64,000 bases of DNA, taken from positions 154,338,667-154,402,666 of the forward strand of contig CM075673.1 of assembly GCA_037962975.1 (NCBI GenBank), in the 5' to 3' direction. Each line of letters begins with the position of its first letter. Within the stretch, counting starts at the first letter, position 1. Below the pieces are notes generated by a model, which was given only the letters and a program-made list of their open reading frames with translations, was not told the origin of the DNA and did no database searches. This DNA is from Clitoria ternatea. Its lineage: Eukaryota > Streptophyta > Magnoliopsida > Fabales > Fabaceae. Both the position numbers and the translations under genes were made by a program. Positions 12,124 to 22,837 of this stretch are shown here, in pieces.

Positions 12124-13378
12124 CTACGCATCTGCATCTTGTTTTGGATCTGGCTCTGGTGCATACTCCCTGACTGGAGGTGGCTGTGATGATTGTCCAG
12201 CTTTGACAGGTCCACCCCTTCTTGGAAGAATAGGCCTGTCCCCAGGCCAAGCAATGTGTGCTAAGAACTGAGTAGGATCCATCCAATGGTTAAACTGGCC
12301 CACCGGGATGCTGTGATATAAACCATGGTGAAGGTGCACAAGGCCTTTATGATTGGCATTCTGCTGTGCCAGGATATGATTTTGCTGCAGGTTGAGATGG
12401 TAAATGGCATGAAGAATCATTTCCGCCTCTGTGTTTAAAGATGCTGTTGGTGTTGATGATGCTGGTGGTGGTGGAGGGGGTGCATTTTGTGGTGCAGTTG
12501 GTGTAGGGGTGCAGTAGTTCTCTATGAAGTGTCTATCAATTGGTGGCCTGATAGGTTTAATGTCTTGAACATCAACCCCATTTACTACACAAAAGTCAGT
12601 GATGAATGCAGGAAATCCTAGACCCCCCCTTTACCTTTTGTCCTCCCTGTGAAATCCTTTAGTCAGCCATCACAAATTTATGAATTTCATCTCAAATGAT
12701 CTGAGTCAAATCTATTATAATATTATCCTCAAAATACAATACAGTAAATAGCATTTGACATAAATCAAATCAGAGTGCATTAGGAGCCATATTTACGAGT
12801 AAAAATGATGTCCACACTTGGGAGACAGTGGTCATATCCTTTCTTAAGATTCGCAGTGGGTTATCTCCTTGACCAATTTTGAAGTGATGCCCTACAATGC
12901 AAATAGCTTCTTCTATTTCATGAGTTTCAATCAACTCATTCCTTTGTTTCATGGAAGCATACTCACACATTTCACCATCAGTCAATTCCATTATGTTTCC
13001 TAAATAGCTGTTTATCTCATTTCTACCATAGGAAAGCCATGTTCCCCTCACATAGGTCCTTCTGTCACCTGCACCTTCTTTGGGCCAAGCATTTGCATAA
13101 AATTCTCTTACAATCTCAGGATCATACTTGTCCCTTGGGTAGCAAATTTTCAGCCAATTTCTTCTCCTGATCACCTGTAGAAATGAATCACAGTCTCCAA
13201 GAGCCAAGTCTACCTTTCTCTCGGGGATCAATGTCCAATTTTAGATATCTTCATAGCGCTTGCTTCTAGCTTTGTCCCTGAATTTGGGGTTTGCATCTTG
13301 ATCTTCAATGCAGGGTCTTTTTCCTTTGTGTTCTTCTACTGGAGGGGAAGTAAGTGCAACCTGTTTTGTTCTCGCCAT
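12124..13378 (-). pseudogene. 'Putative plant transposon protein' family gene, left-arm copy
   Basis: It reads from ATG at 13378 (MARTKQ) leftward. A conserved block RRNWLKICYPRDKYDPEIV, EFYANAWP and RGTWLSYGRNEINSYLG (about 13200-12990) matches my memory of the plant transposon-protein domain (Pfam Transposase_32). A second segment at 12420-12124 (MDPTQFLAHIAWPGDRP) resembles the C-terminal tail of such proteins. At least one intron or gap lies between about 12770 and 12420. A TAA at about 13240 (after KRYEDI) interrupts the N-terminal part and is present in both arms. The gene is tail-to-tail with the transposase. Its function is unknown; family members occur widely within plant transposons. 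Confidence 0.65.
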
Positions 13379-14099
13379 CTGAGATCACTGAAGAAATTAT
13401 TACACTGATGGAAGAGCACATGTCAAGCCTATAAAAATTGGAATTTACAGGAAATATAGAAGAGAGACTTCTTAGTTAATGTAACAGTATACATCACTCC
13501 AGAAAGTATTTAAAGAACATGGTACGCATGCATATTTAAAGTTACAATGAACATGTAGTAGAACCTTTCATTTCATTTAGCATTATGCAACATGTACCAA
13601 TTGAATGCATACCATAGCAAATACACACGCCAATTATATTAGAAACATTTCATCGGACAGTTGGTATGTAGCAGCAAAAATCAAGATCAAAGTTCTAAAA
13701 AATTCCTCTTAATCACTCATGGAAACCAATGAATCAAAGCAATGATGAATATTATCAGAATATAATCATGCATGTGAGGAATAATGGAAATTGAACTCTA
13801 TGAGAACCAAACATATTCTTGCATGCAGGTACATTTACAAGGAAAGTAACATGCAGGAATTTCAAGAAGAGGAATGAGAGTTACCTTATTTGCAGAAGGG
13901 AAAGAGTATAAGATGCAGCAAAGAGAAGAGATGTAGTTGGAATTTTGAACGAATGGCACACGAGTAAAGGTGTAGGAAAAGTGGTATGAGCAGAGAATTT
14001 GAAATGGATAGTGGGAGTTACACATTCATAACTGTGCAAATGAGTAATAATGGCCCTTAATTTTTGCAATAAATGGCACCAGGCGTGGCAGTTTTAAAA

Positions 14100-14950
14100 C
14101 TGCTCGCTCAAGCTTGAATATCACGCTTGAGCGTGTCTGAAACAAAACCAATTCTAAGAGTGGTCGCTTAAGCTATGAATGATGCGCTTGAGCGCGCCCT
14201 TTAAAGTGGGTACCTGATATAAAAATTGCTTTCCTCGCTCAAGCGTGAGGATTCACTCTTAAGCGTGTAGTACAGAAAGGGTCCTGATGTAAAATTTTAA
14301 TTCCCTCGCTTAAGCCTGAGGACCTGCGCTTAAGCGCAATCGGGGTTGAGCATTTGTGGAGTTTACTCGCTCAAGCGTGGGGACCTACGCTTAAGCGCGC
14401 TCGAGGTTGCTCGCTTGGGCTTGAGCGCATATCTCAAGCTCAAGCTTAAGATGTAAAAATTGGGTACCTGATATAAAAATTGCTTTCCTCACTCAAGTGT
14501 GAGGATTCACGCTTAAGCGTGTAGTGCAGCAAGGTACCTGATGTAAAATTTTATTTCGTACGCTTAAGCTTGAGGACCTGCGCTTAAGCGCAATCGGGGT
14601 GAGCCTTCGTGGAAATTGCTCGCTCAAGCGTGAGGACTTGTGCTTAAGCGTAGTCGGGGTGAGCCTTCGTGGAAACTGCGCGCACAAGCGTGGGGACTTG
14701 CGCTTGAGCGTAGTCGGGGTTGAGTGCATATTTCAAGCTCAAGCTTAACCTTCTTCATACCACGCTTAGGCTTCCAAAAGTCACGCTCAATAGTGGTGGC
14801 TTTGTCCTCCTCACGCTCAAGCTCCTTAAGGTTACGCTCAAGCATAGAGCTCCTGATGCTCTTTGACTTTATTTCGCTTGGGCGCATAGCTCACGCTCAA
14901 GCGTGACAAGCTTACGCTCAAGCACCTTATGGTTACGCTCAAGCGTACTT
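14100..14950. repeat. CGCTYAAGCG palindrome array, left arm
   Basis: Dense copies of CGCTCAAGCG, CGCTTAAGCG and CGCTTGAGCG are set in longer imperfect repeats containing GGGGTGAGCCTTCGTGGAAA. Two to three copies of the 60-base unit seen in the right arm can be read at about 14570-14720. Open frames here on both strands are by-products of the repeat. Confidence 0.85.
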
Positions 14951-15099
14951 TTAAGAGTTTAAACAAACATTTTCTTACTTTCAAGCACCTTATATTCACC
15001 ACACCTTTAAGATTTATGTTCAATCCCTTCAATTATTAATTAATTTAATGAAAATTTCTACAAAACTAGCTCAAATGGAAACATGAAATTGATGGTCAA

Positions 15100-15262
15100 T
15101 GAAAACACAAAGCTACATGGTTGAAAATACATAATCGCACAAAATACATGAAAACACAAAACTACATGATTGAAAATACATAATCGCATAAAATACATGA
15201 ACACATATAACTACATGATTGAAAATACATAATCAACACAAAACTACATGATTGGAAATTAC
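15100..15262. repeat. 49-bp minisatellite, left arm
   Basis: About three units contain AAAACTACATGATTGAAAAT followed by ACATAATCGCA and AAAATACATG. The right arm has about six units. The left array is joined directly to the truncated end of the ULP1-like gene. Confidence 0.75.
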
Positions 15263-17182
15263 CGGTTAATATCTTTGTGGTCTCAAAATATTCAGTGTTC
15301 AAAGTTGGCTAACAAGATAAGCCTACAAGTTCATATATTGAGACATATTAACAATTAGTTTAACCAAAAACCAATTTTAAATATTCACTTACTATTTTTC
15401 CAATGTTTCTCATTCTTTGTGTGTTTTTCCTCAATAGGGTGTGTATCAAGTTTAAAAATCAGATGCTCATGCACACATATCACCATTAAATACACATGAT
15501 CATCATCTCTAATTGGTATATATATCTGTAACACAAAATAAGTTATGCAGTTCACATGATTTCAAGTTCAAATTAAACCAATTTATTCTATGAAATATCA
15601 CATACATATTTAAGGTAAGGTGAGGGTATCATCCACTCCAACACGAAATCAGTAATCAACTCTCCTATGGAACGCCTCGTCAACACATTGTGCTAACATG
15701 ATAATAAATTACAAAAAAAATTAGTCAATCAGTATAAATCCTCAGGCTAATGACACATACTAAACACTCAATTATTCTGTGAAACATTGAGATTACTTAC
15801 AGCAAATGATGGGGGAGGCACCAAGTAGTTATGTTATCATGCTCCCCATTGCAGTGTTTGATTCATAATGTCATCAACTTAAAAATCTATACAACTTTAT
15901 ACTGTTAAAAATCTCATTAGAGTTTTTTAAATCAAAATAGTTGTTGAAATAAGTTTGAAACCTTCTCTGAAGGGATGCTGTTGGGAGTGAGACTTAGAAA
16001 GTTTCCTCTATTCAGTATTACATTGTTTCTAGAGTCAATGACATGACTGTATGGACAAATGGTTAGTTAGTAACAACAATAATAAAAATCATAAATATTT
16101 CACATTTTTACCTTGCATCCAGCGCAAACCCAAAAATATAGTACGCGCACTTCAGATCTTCTTTGTTCAACCTGTAATCAGTAATTATTTTAAAATTACT
16201 CTTGAAATGCTACATTGGTTGGAAATTAAAACAAAGTTAATGCCATATATTACAAGGCAATGTGATTATTTTTGCATATTGTCCTATTTTTATTTTTTCA
16301 TTTTGAAAAAATTAAGGGAAAATATCTTAAAAGGTAGTACCTTCGGTCGTATGTAACCAATTGGTTTTTTTGTGATACTAGCTTTGACTCTTGGCGGTAA
16401 CAGTGGACTGTTGAAGGTGGGGGGTGTTGTTGTTGAAATTTTAATCAAGCCACAGTTGAGAACGATAGGGGGAACAAGTTTTGCACATATTTGACTAAAG
16501 GAAATGCTTATCTTTGGGGTTTTTGGACTTGGTTGTGGTTAAGAACATATAATACTCCTTTTGCATAGCCCTTCATTTACATTTATGTCCTAGAAAAAAT
16601 AAGGCACTAGTTATTAATTTAAAGCAAGAAAAAACATCAAGTCTATATAAAGATTGTAATACATGCTACTAAATTAACTATAACCTTTGAGGGTGTCATG
16701 TTAGAAGGACATCCACCAGAAAAGGAGTTTTTGGGGGTGGCATTTACGTTGATACCAAACCTTCTCCCTTTGTGGACCACCATTTTTAAGGGGTCCTCAG
16801 CATCCATCACCATTACATCATTTGATATTGGGTCAACCAGATATGCATCTACATTGAACTCTTCTTCAACAACTTTAGCCTTTCCTTTATCCTTCAAGAT
16901 GACTTCATTCTCATCGGGTTTTATGACATATGTGTGTTGTAATAACATACTTTGGACTCTTTCCTTCCCTATCACGTAAGAGAGCATTGACATTGTCATC
17001 TTCATATTTTCATTTTCATTTTTCAACCAATTGATGCTAGACTCAGCATGACTTATTCTGTATGAAAGTTGTCTAACATAAGCAAGGAGATCATCAACAA
17101 AATTAGAAGGATACTGGACAGGAGGTCTACCACCACCAACACCCGTATTTGTTTCACTTAGAGCATTGCCAAATGAATCCAT
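15261..17182 (-). pseudogene. ULP1-like protease gene, left-arm copy (3' truncated)
   Basis: Exon 1 (17182-16685, 166 codons) is fully open, begins MDSFGNALSE, and ends at a good donor. The next exon has a TAA in place of a Glu codon present in the right arm. Exons matching the catalytic domain follow: GELITDFVLEWMIPSPYLKYVC, then IYIPIRDDDHVYLMVICVHE and KLDTHP near 15520-15430, with a two-base loss that shifts the frame. The gene ends at about 15261 in the middle of the penultimate exon, where a deletion joins it to the minisatellite, so the last catalytic block and the stop are missing. MULEs carrying ULP1-like genes (the Kaonashi type) are known in plants. Confidence 0.7.
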
Positions 17183-17512
17183 TTTAAGAAGTGACACTAT
17201 TAACTAAATCAAGAAACTAATGAAAGATATTATAACAGCATTCAGCAATTGCTATTTATGAACAAACAAAATGGTAACAATTTAATTCACCTAATAACAA
17301 TCAATGCATGGAAATGATTACTTTTACTTATCTTTACACACAACCTCAAATTTGGCAAATCTTACAAATTAATATTCATGCAGAAAATGACACATCAACT
17401 GTAGTAGCAATTAATTGGAGGTGTCAAACTTTATTCCCTATTATGCCTTAATTGTGTATTTTCATTTTTGCACGAGTAGGAACTTTTAACAATCCAAACA
17501 AGTACCGAACAA

Positions 17513-17862
17513 ATGGAGTTTTCACTATTATGCCTTAATTGGAAAAAAAATTGTTCATGAATGTTTAATAGCAAATGGAGTTTTCACGATGGATGACAGT
17601 TTCTGAAAACATTTATTAGCTTTTTGGTTTAAACCGCGTAAGATTCTACCTGTCTGCTATCTAGTGTGCAGGCTATTCGTAGGGTCTAAATAAAATAATA
17701 AAACATAGAATTAATAAATATAATATGAGTAAGTAATTTAATAATATTTTGTTCATTGGTTCAATGTTTTGTATTGGTCAATGTTAAAAGCTCAAAATAG
17801 AGTCTGAATAAAATACATAATGTTTTATATTGCTCAGTAATTATCTGGATTATTGTTTTGTA
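17513..17862. other. Central spacer of the inverted repeat
   Basis: A 350-base stretch that is not palindromic across its length. It holds direct repeats of AAATGGAGTTTTCAC (17511, 17572) and of GTCTAAATAAAAT or GTCTGAATAAAAT. The two ULP1-like genes diverge from either side, so it could have served as a shared promoter, but no core promoter site is clear. Confidence 0.6.
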
Positions 17863-18192
17863 TTGTTCGGTACTTGTTTGGATGGTTAAAAGTTCCTACT
17901 CGTGCAAAAATGAAAATACACAATTAAGGCATAACAGGGAATAAAGTTTGACACCTCCAATTAATTGCTACTACAGTTGATGTGCCATTTTCTACATGAA
18001 TATTAATTTGTAAGATTTGCCAAATTTGAGGTTGTGTGTAAAGATGAGTAAAATTAATCATTTTCATGCATTGATTGTTATTAGGTGAATTAAATTGTTA
18101 CCCTTTTGTTTGTTCATAAATAACAATTGCTGAATGTTGTTATAATATCTTTTATTAGTTTCTTGATTTAGTTAATAGTATCACTTCTTAAA

Positions 18193-20496
18193 ATGGATTC
18201 ATTTGGCAATGCTTTAAGTGAAACAAATACGGGTGTTGGTAATGGTAGACCTCATGTCTAGTATCCTTCTAATTTTGTTGATGATCTCCTTGCTTATGTT
18301 AAACAACTTTCAGACAGAATAAGTCATGCTGGTCTAGCATCAATTGGTTGAAAAATGAAAATGAAAATATGAAGATGGCAATGTCAATGCTCCCTTACGT
18401 GATAGGGAAGGAAACAGTCCAAAGTATGTTATTGCAACACACAGATGTCATAAAACCCGATGAGAATGAAGTCATCGTGAAGGATAAAGGAAAGGCTAAA
18501 GTTGTTGAAGAAGAGTTCAATGTAGATGCATATCTGGTTGATCCAATATCAAATGATGTAATGGTGATGGATGCCGATGACCCTTTAAAATGGTGGTCCA
18601 CAAAGGGAGAGGGCTTGGTATCAACGTAAATGCCACCCCCACAAACTCCTCTTCTGGTGGATGTCCTTCTAACATGACACCCTCAAAGGTAATAGTTAAT
18701 TTAGTAACATGTATTACAATCTTTATATAGACTTGGTGTTTTTTCTTGCTTTAAATTAATAACTAGAGCCTTATTTTTTTTAGAACATAAATGTAAATGA
18801 AGGGCTATGCAAAAGGAGGATTATATGTTCTGAACCAGAACCAAGTCCAAAAACCCCAAAGATAAGCATTTCCTCTAGTCAAATATGTGCAAAACTTGTT
18901 CCCCCTATCGTTCTCAATTGTGACTTGACTAAAATTTCAACAACAACACCCCCCACCTTCAACAGTCCACCGTTAGCGCCAAGAGTCAGAGCTAGTATCA
19001 CAAAAAAACCAATTGGTTACATACTACCAAAGGTACTACCTTTTAAGATATTTTCCCTTAATTTTTTCAAAATGAAAAAATAAAAATAGGACAATATGCA
19101 AAAATAATCACATTGCCTTGTGATATATGGCATTAACTTTGTTTTAATTTTCAACCAATGTAGCATTTCAAGAGTAATTTTAAAATAATTACTGATTACA
19201 GGTTGAACAAGGAAGACCTGAAGTGCGCGTACTATATTTTTGGGTTTGCGCTGAATGCAAGGTAAAAATGTGAAATATTTATGATTTTTATTATTGTTGT
19301 TACTAACTAACCATTTGTCCATACAGTCATGTCATTGACTCTAGAAACAATGTAATACTGAATAGAGGAAACTTTCTAAGTATCATTCCCAACAACATCC
19401 CTTCAGAGAAGGTTTCAAACTTATTTCAACAACTATGTTGATTAAAAAAAACTCTAATGAGATTTTTAACAGTATAAAGTTGTATAGATTTTTAAGTTGA
19501 TGACATTATGAATCAAACACTGCAATGGGGAGCATGATAACATAACTACTTGGTGCCTCCCCCATCATTTGCTATAACTACTTGGTGCCTCCCCCATCAT
19601 TTGCTATAAGTAATCTCAATGTTTCACAGAATAATTGAGTGTTTAGTATGTGTCATTAGCCTGAGGATTTATACTGATTGACTAATTTTTTTTGTAATTT
19701 ATTATCATGTTAGCACAATGTGTTGACAGGGCGTTCCATAGGATAGTTGATTACTGATTTTGTGTTGGAGTGGATGATACCCTCACCTTACCTTAAATAT
19801 GTATGTGAAGTTTGTTTCATAGAATAAATTGGTTTGATTTGAACTTAAAATCATGTGAACTGCATAACTTATTTTGTGCTACAGATATATATACTAATTA
19901 GAGATGATGGTCATGTGTATTTAATGGTGATATGTGTGCATGAGCATCTGATTTTTAAACTTGATACACACCCTATTGAGGAAGAGCACATAGAAACAAT
20001 GAGAAACATTGGGAAAATAGTAAGTGAATATTTAAAATTAGTTTTTGGTTAAACTAATTGTTAATATGTCTCAATATATGAACTTGTAGGCTTATCTTGT
20101 CAGCCAAATTTTGAACACTGAATATTTTGAGACCACAAAGATATTAACCGGTACTGATTTTAAGAATTGGGATATAAAAGAGGCACGTAGGATCCCTAAC
20201 ATGGGATCCAGTAACAACTCAGCCATATGGGTATTGGATTGGCTAACTATGTGTAATGGGTTTCAAAAAAATTTGATTCGTGTGGTAAGTAGAAACCATC
20301 AAAGTTATGACTTATTTTAAATTGGTTCTAATTTACTATTAGTAACTTACTAATTTAGATTAATGTTTTTGTTGCTGAAATTCAGTTGAACGAGCCAGTG
20401 GTGAGATTAAGGATTGCCATTGAAGGGTTACTGGACAAAAGCAATGAATTAAAAGATTATGTTGAAGCAACCCTACAAATAAATGCTTTGGAGTAA
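18193..20496 (+). pseudogene. ULP1-like protease gene, right-arm copy (complete 3' end, broken 5' exons)
   Basis: Likely exons are 18193-18690 (exon 1, broken), 18784-19032, about 19202-19261, 19327-19411, 19714-19809, 19885-20019, 20090-20284 and 20386-20496 (stop TAA). The last four have lengths divisible by three and agree in frame. The ULP1 (C48) catalytic region shows DDGHVYLMVI (candidate catalytic His) and KLDTHP (Asp). After NWDIKEARRIPNMG comes NNSAIWVLDWL, where active family members have a DCG. The catalytic Cys therefore appears to be Ser. Lesions: a TAG in exon 1 where the left arm has Gln, a one-base loss near 18328, and a TAG replacing Glu near 19745. Active ULP1 enzymes remove SUMO in the nucleus; this one would not. 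Confidence 0.75.
19543..19607. repeat. 32-bp tandem duplication present only in the right arm
   Basis: The unit containing ACTTGGTGCCTCCCCCATCA occurs twice head to tail. The left arm has a single copy at about 15800-15840, so the duplication came after the arms separated. Confidence 0.85.
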
Positions 20497-20569
20497 CTGC
20501 AACAAATCAAAGTGTATTGTATCAGCTTAAGGATAAAAAAATGTTGTGTTTTATGTTGTGAAAGAATCA

Positions 20570-20870
20570 CGTAGTTATGTGTTTTCATGTAGCTTGTGCG
20601 ATTAGGTATTTTCAATCATGTAGTTATGTGTGTTCATGTATTTTGTGCGACTATGTATTTTCAATCATGTAGTTATGTGTGTTCATGTATTTTGTGCGAT
20701 TATGTATTTTCAATCATGTAGTTTTGTGTTGATTATGTATTTTCAATCATGTAGTTATGTGTGTTCATGTATTTTGTGCGATTATGTATTTTCAATCATG
20801 TAGTTTTGTGTTTTCATGTATTTTATGCGATTATGTATTTTCAATCATGTAGCTTTGTGTTTTCATTGAC
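20570..20870. repeat. 49-bp minisatellite, right arm
   Basis: About six units carry TATTTTCAATCATGTAGTTA followed by TGTGTGTTCATGTATTTTGTGCGATTATG. The array starts about 75 bases after the ULP1-like stop codon, in what would be its 3' untranslated region. Confidence 0.85.
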
Positions 20871-21014
20871 CATCGATTTCATGTTTCCATTTGAGCTAGT
20901 TTTGTAGAAATTTTCATTAAATTAATTAATAATTGAAGGGATTGAACATAAATCTTAAAGGTGTGGTGAATATAAGGTGCTTGAAAGTAAGAAAATGTTT
21001 GTTAAAACTCTTAA

Positions 21015-21960
21015 AAGTACGCTTGAGCGTAACCATAAGGTGCTTGAGCGTAAGCTTGTCACGCTTGAGCGTGAGCTATGCGCCCAAGCGAAATAAAGTC
21101 AAAGAGCATCAGGAGCTCCATGCTTGAGTGTAACCATAAGGAGCTTGAGCGTGACTTTTGAAAGCCTAAGCATGGTATGAAGAAGGTTAAGCTTGAGCTT
21201 GAAAGATGCACTCAACCCCGATTACGCTTAAGCGCAAGTCCCCATGCTTGAGTGAGCAGTTTCCACGAAGGCTCACCCCGAGTGTGCTTAAGCGCAAGTC
21301 CTCGCGCTTGAGCGAGCAGTTTCCACGAAGGCTCACCCCGATTGCGCTTAAGCGCAAGTCCCGACGCTTGAGCGAGCAGTTTCCACAAAGGCTCACCCCG
21401 ATTGCGCTTAAGCGCAAGTCTTCACGCTTGAGCGAGCAGTTTCCACAAAGGCTCAACCCCGATTACGCTTAAGCGCAGGTCCTCAAGCTTAAGCATGAAA
21501 AATAAAATTTTACATCAGGTACCTTGCTGCACTACACGCTTAAGCGTGAATCCTCACGCTTGAGTGAAGAAAGCAATTTTTATATCAGGTACCCACTTTT
21601 TATATCTTAAGCTTGAACTTGAGATATGCGCTCAAGCCCAAGCGAGCAACCCCAAGCGCGCTTAAGCGTAGGTCCCCACGCTCGAGCGAGTAAACTGCAC
21701 AAATGCTCAACCCCGATTGCGCTTAAACGCAGGTCCTCAGGCTTAAGCGAGGGAATTAAAATTTTACATCAGGACCATTTCTGCACAACACGCTTAAGCG
21801 TGAATCCTCAAGCTTGAGCGAGGAAAACAATTTTTATATTAGGTACCCACTTTAAAGGGCACGCTCAAGCGCATCATTCATAACTTAAGCGACCACTCTA
21901 GAATTGGTTATGTTTCAGACACGCTCAAGCGTGATATTCAAGCTTGAGAGAGCAGTTTTA
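21015..21960. repeat. CGCTYAAGCG palindrome array, right arm
   Basis: Mirror of the left-arm array, with more than thirty CGCTTAAGCG or CGCTTGAGCG words. Many are perfect or one-off 10-bp palindromes. Confidence 0.85.
21220..21459. repeat. Four 60-bp tandem units within the palindrome array
   Basis: Each unit holds GCGCTTAAGCGCAAGTC, CGCTTGAGCGAGCAGTTTCC and AAGGCTCACCCCGATT. The spacing is exactly 60 bases, so the open frames on both strands show 20-residue protein-like repeats that are artefacts. Confidence 0.9.
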
Positions 21961-22198
21961 AAACTGCCACGCATGGTGCCATTTATTGCAAAAATTAAGG
22001 GCCATTATCACTTATTGGCACAGTTATGAATGTGAAACTCCCACTATCCATTTCAAATTCTCTGATCATACCACTTTTCCTACACCTTTACTCGTGTACC
22101 ATTCATTCAAAATTTCAACTACATCTCTTCTCTTTACTGCATCTTATACTCTTTCCATTCTGCAAATAAGGTAACTCTCATTTCTTTAGTGATCTCAG

Positions 22199-22836
22199 AT
22201 GGCGAGAACAAAACAGGTTGCACCTACTTCCCCTACAGCTGGACGCTCCAGCAGAAGAAACAAAGGAAAAAGATCCCGCATTGAAGATCAAGATGCAAGC
22301 CCAAAATTCAGGGACAAAGCTAGAAGCAAGCGCTACGAAGATATCTAAAATTGGACATTGATCCCCGAGAGAAAGGTAGACTTGGCTCTTGGAGACTGTG
22401 ATCCTTTTCTACAGGTGATTAGGAGAAGGAATTGGCTGAAAATTTGCTACCCAAGGGACAAGTATGATCCTGAGATTGTAAAAGAATTTTATGCAAATGC
22501 TTGGCCCAAAGAAGGTGCAGGTGACAGAAGGACCTATGTGAGGGAACATGGTTTTCCTATGGTAGAAATGAGATAAATAGTTATTTGGGAAACATAATGG
22601 AATTGACTGATGGTGAAATGTGTGAGTATGCTTCCATGAAACAAAGGAATGAATTGATTGAAACTCATGAAATAGAAGAAGCTATTTGCATTGCAGGGCA
22701 TCACTTCAAAATTGGTCAAGGAGATAACCCACTGCGAATCTTAAGAAAGGATATGACCATTGTCTCCCAAGTATGGACATCATTTTTACTCGTAAATATG
22801 GCTCCTAATGCGCATGTCTCTGATCTGATTTATGCC
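22199..22836 (+). pseudogene. 'Putative plant transposon protein' family gene, right-arm copy (truncated)
   Basis: Starts at ATG 22199 (MARTKQVAPT). It shares the TAA after KRYEDI with the left copy. It adds a one-base loss near 22542, where the left arm has GAGGGGAACATGG and this arm GAGGGAACATGG; this breaks the frame inside the RRNWLKICYPRDKYDP domain region. After NMAPNA the sequence runs through the deletion junction near 22835 into the antisense of the transposase 3' end, so the C-terminal half is absent. An open frame from 22585 to 22986 crosses the junction and is a chimeric by-product. Confidence 0.65.
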
Positions 22837-22837
22837 A

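Larger units (their letters stand above)
9037..17512. repeat. Left arm of the inverted duplication
   Basis: This stretch is complementary to 17863-25449. Two 85-120 base stretches compared by eye gave about 96% identity. The arm keeps about 1.1 kb (roughly 11650-12765) that the right arm lacks. It lacks about 450 bases that correspond to 20155-20600 of the right arm. Confidence 0.9.

Noticed and set aside
14493..14887. Repetitive protein-like frames, also at 21187-21472
   Set aside because: Produced by the 60-bp and palindromic tandem repeats; the frames are open on both strands, as expected for such repeats.
16051..16356. Plus-strand 101-codon frame, mirrored at 19017-19322 (-)
   Set aside because: Antisense to introns and exons of the ULP1-like gene. 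It appears twice only because the arms are duplicated.
17480..17512. Terminal inverted repeats bounding a single arm
   Set aside because: The inner end (TTGTTCGGTACTTG on the inverted strand) does not match the outer end (GGGTCTGGCTAACA), so a single-arm element with its own matching ends is not supported.
21216..21460. CRISPR-like appearance of regular repeats
   Set aside because: The units are directly abutting 60-bp tandems with no unique spacers, in a plant genome.
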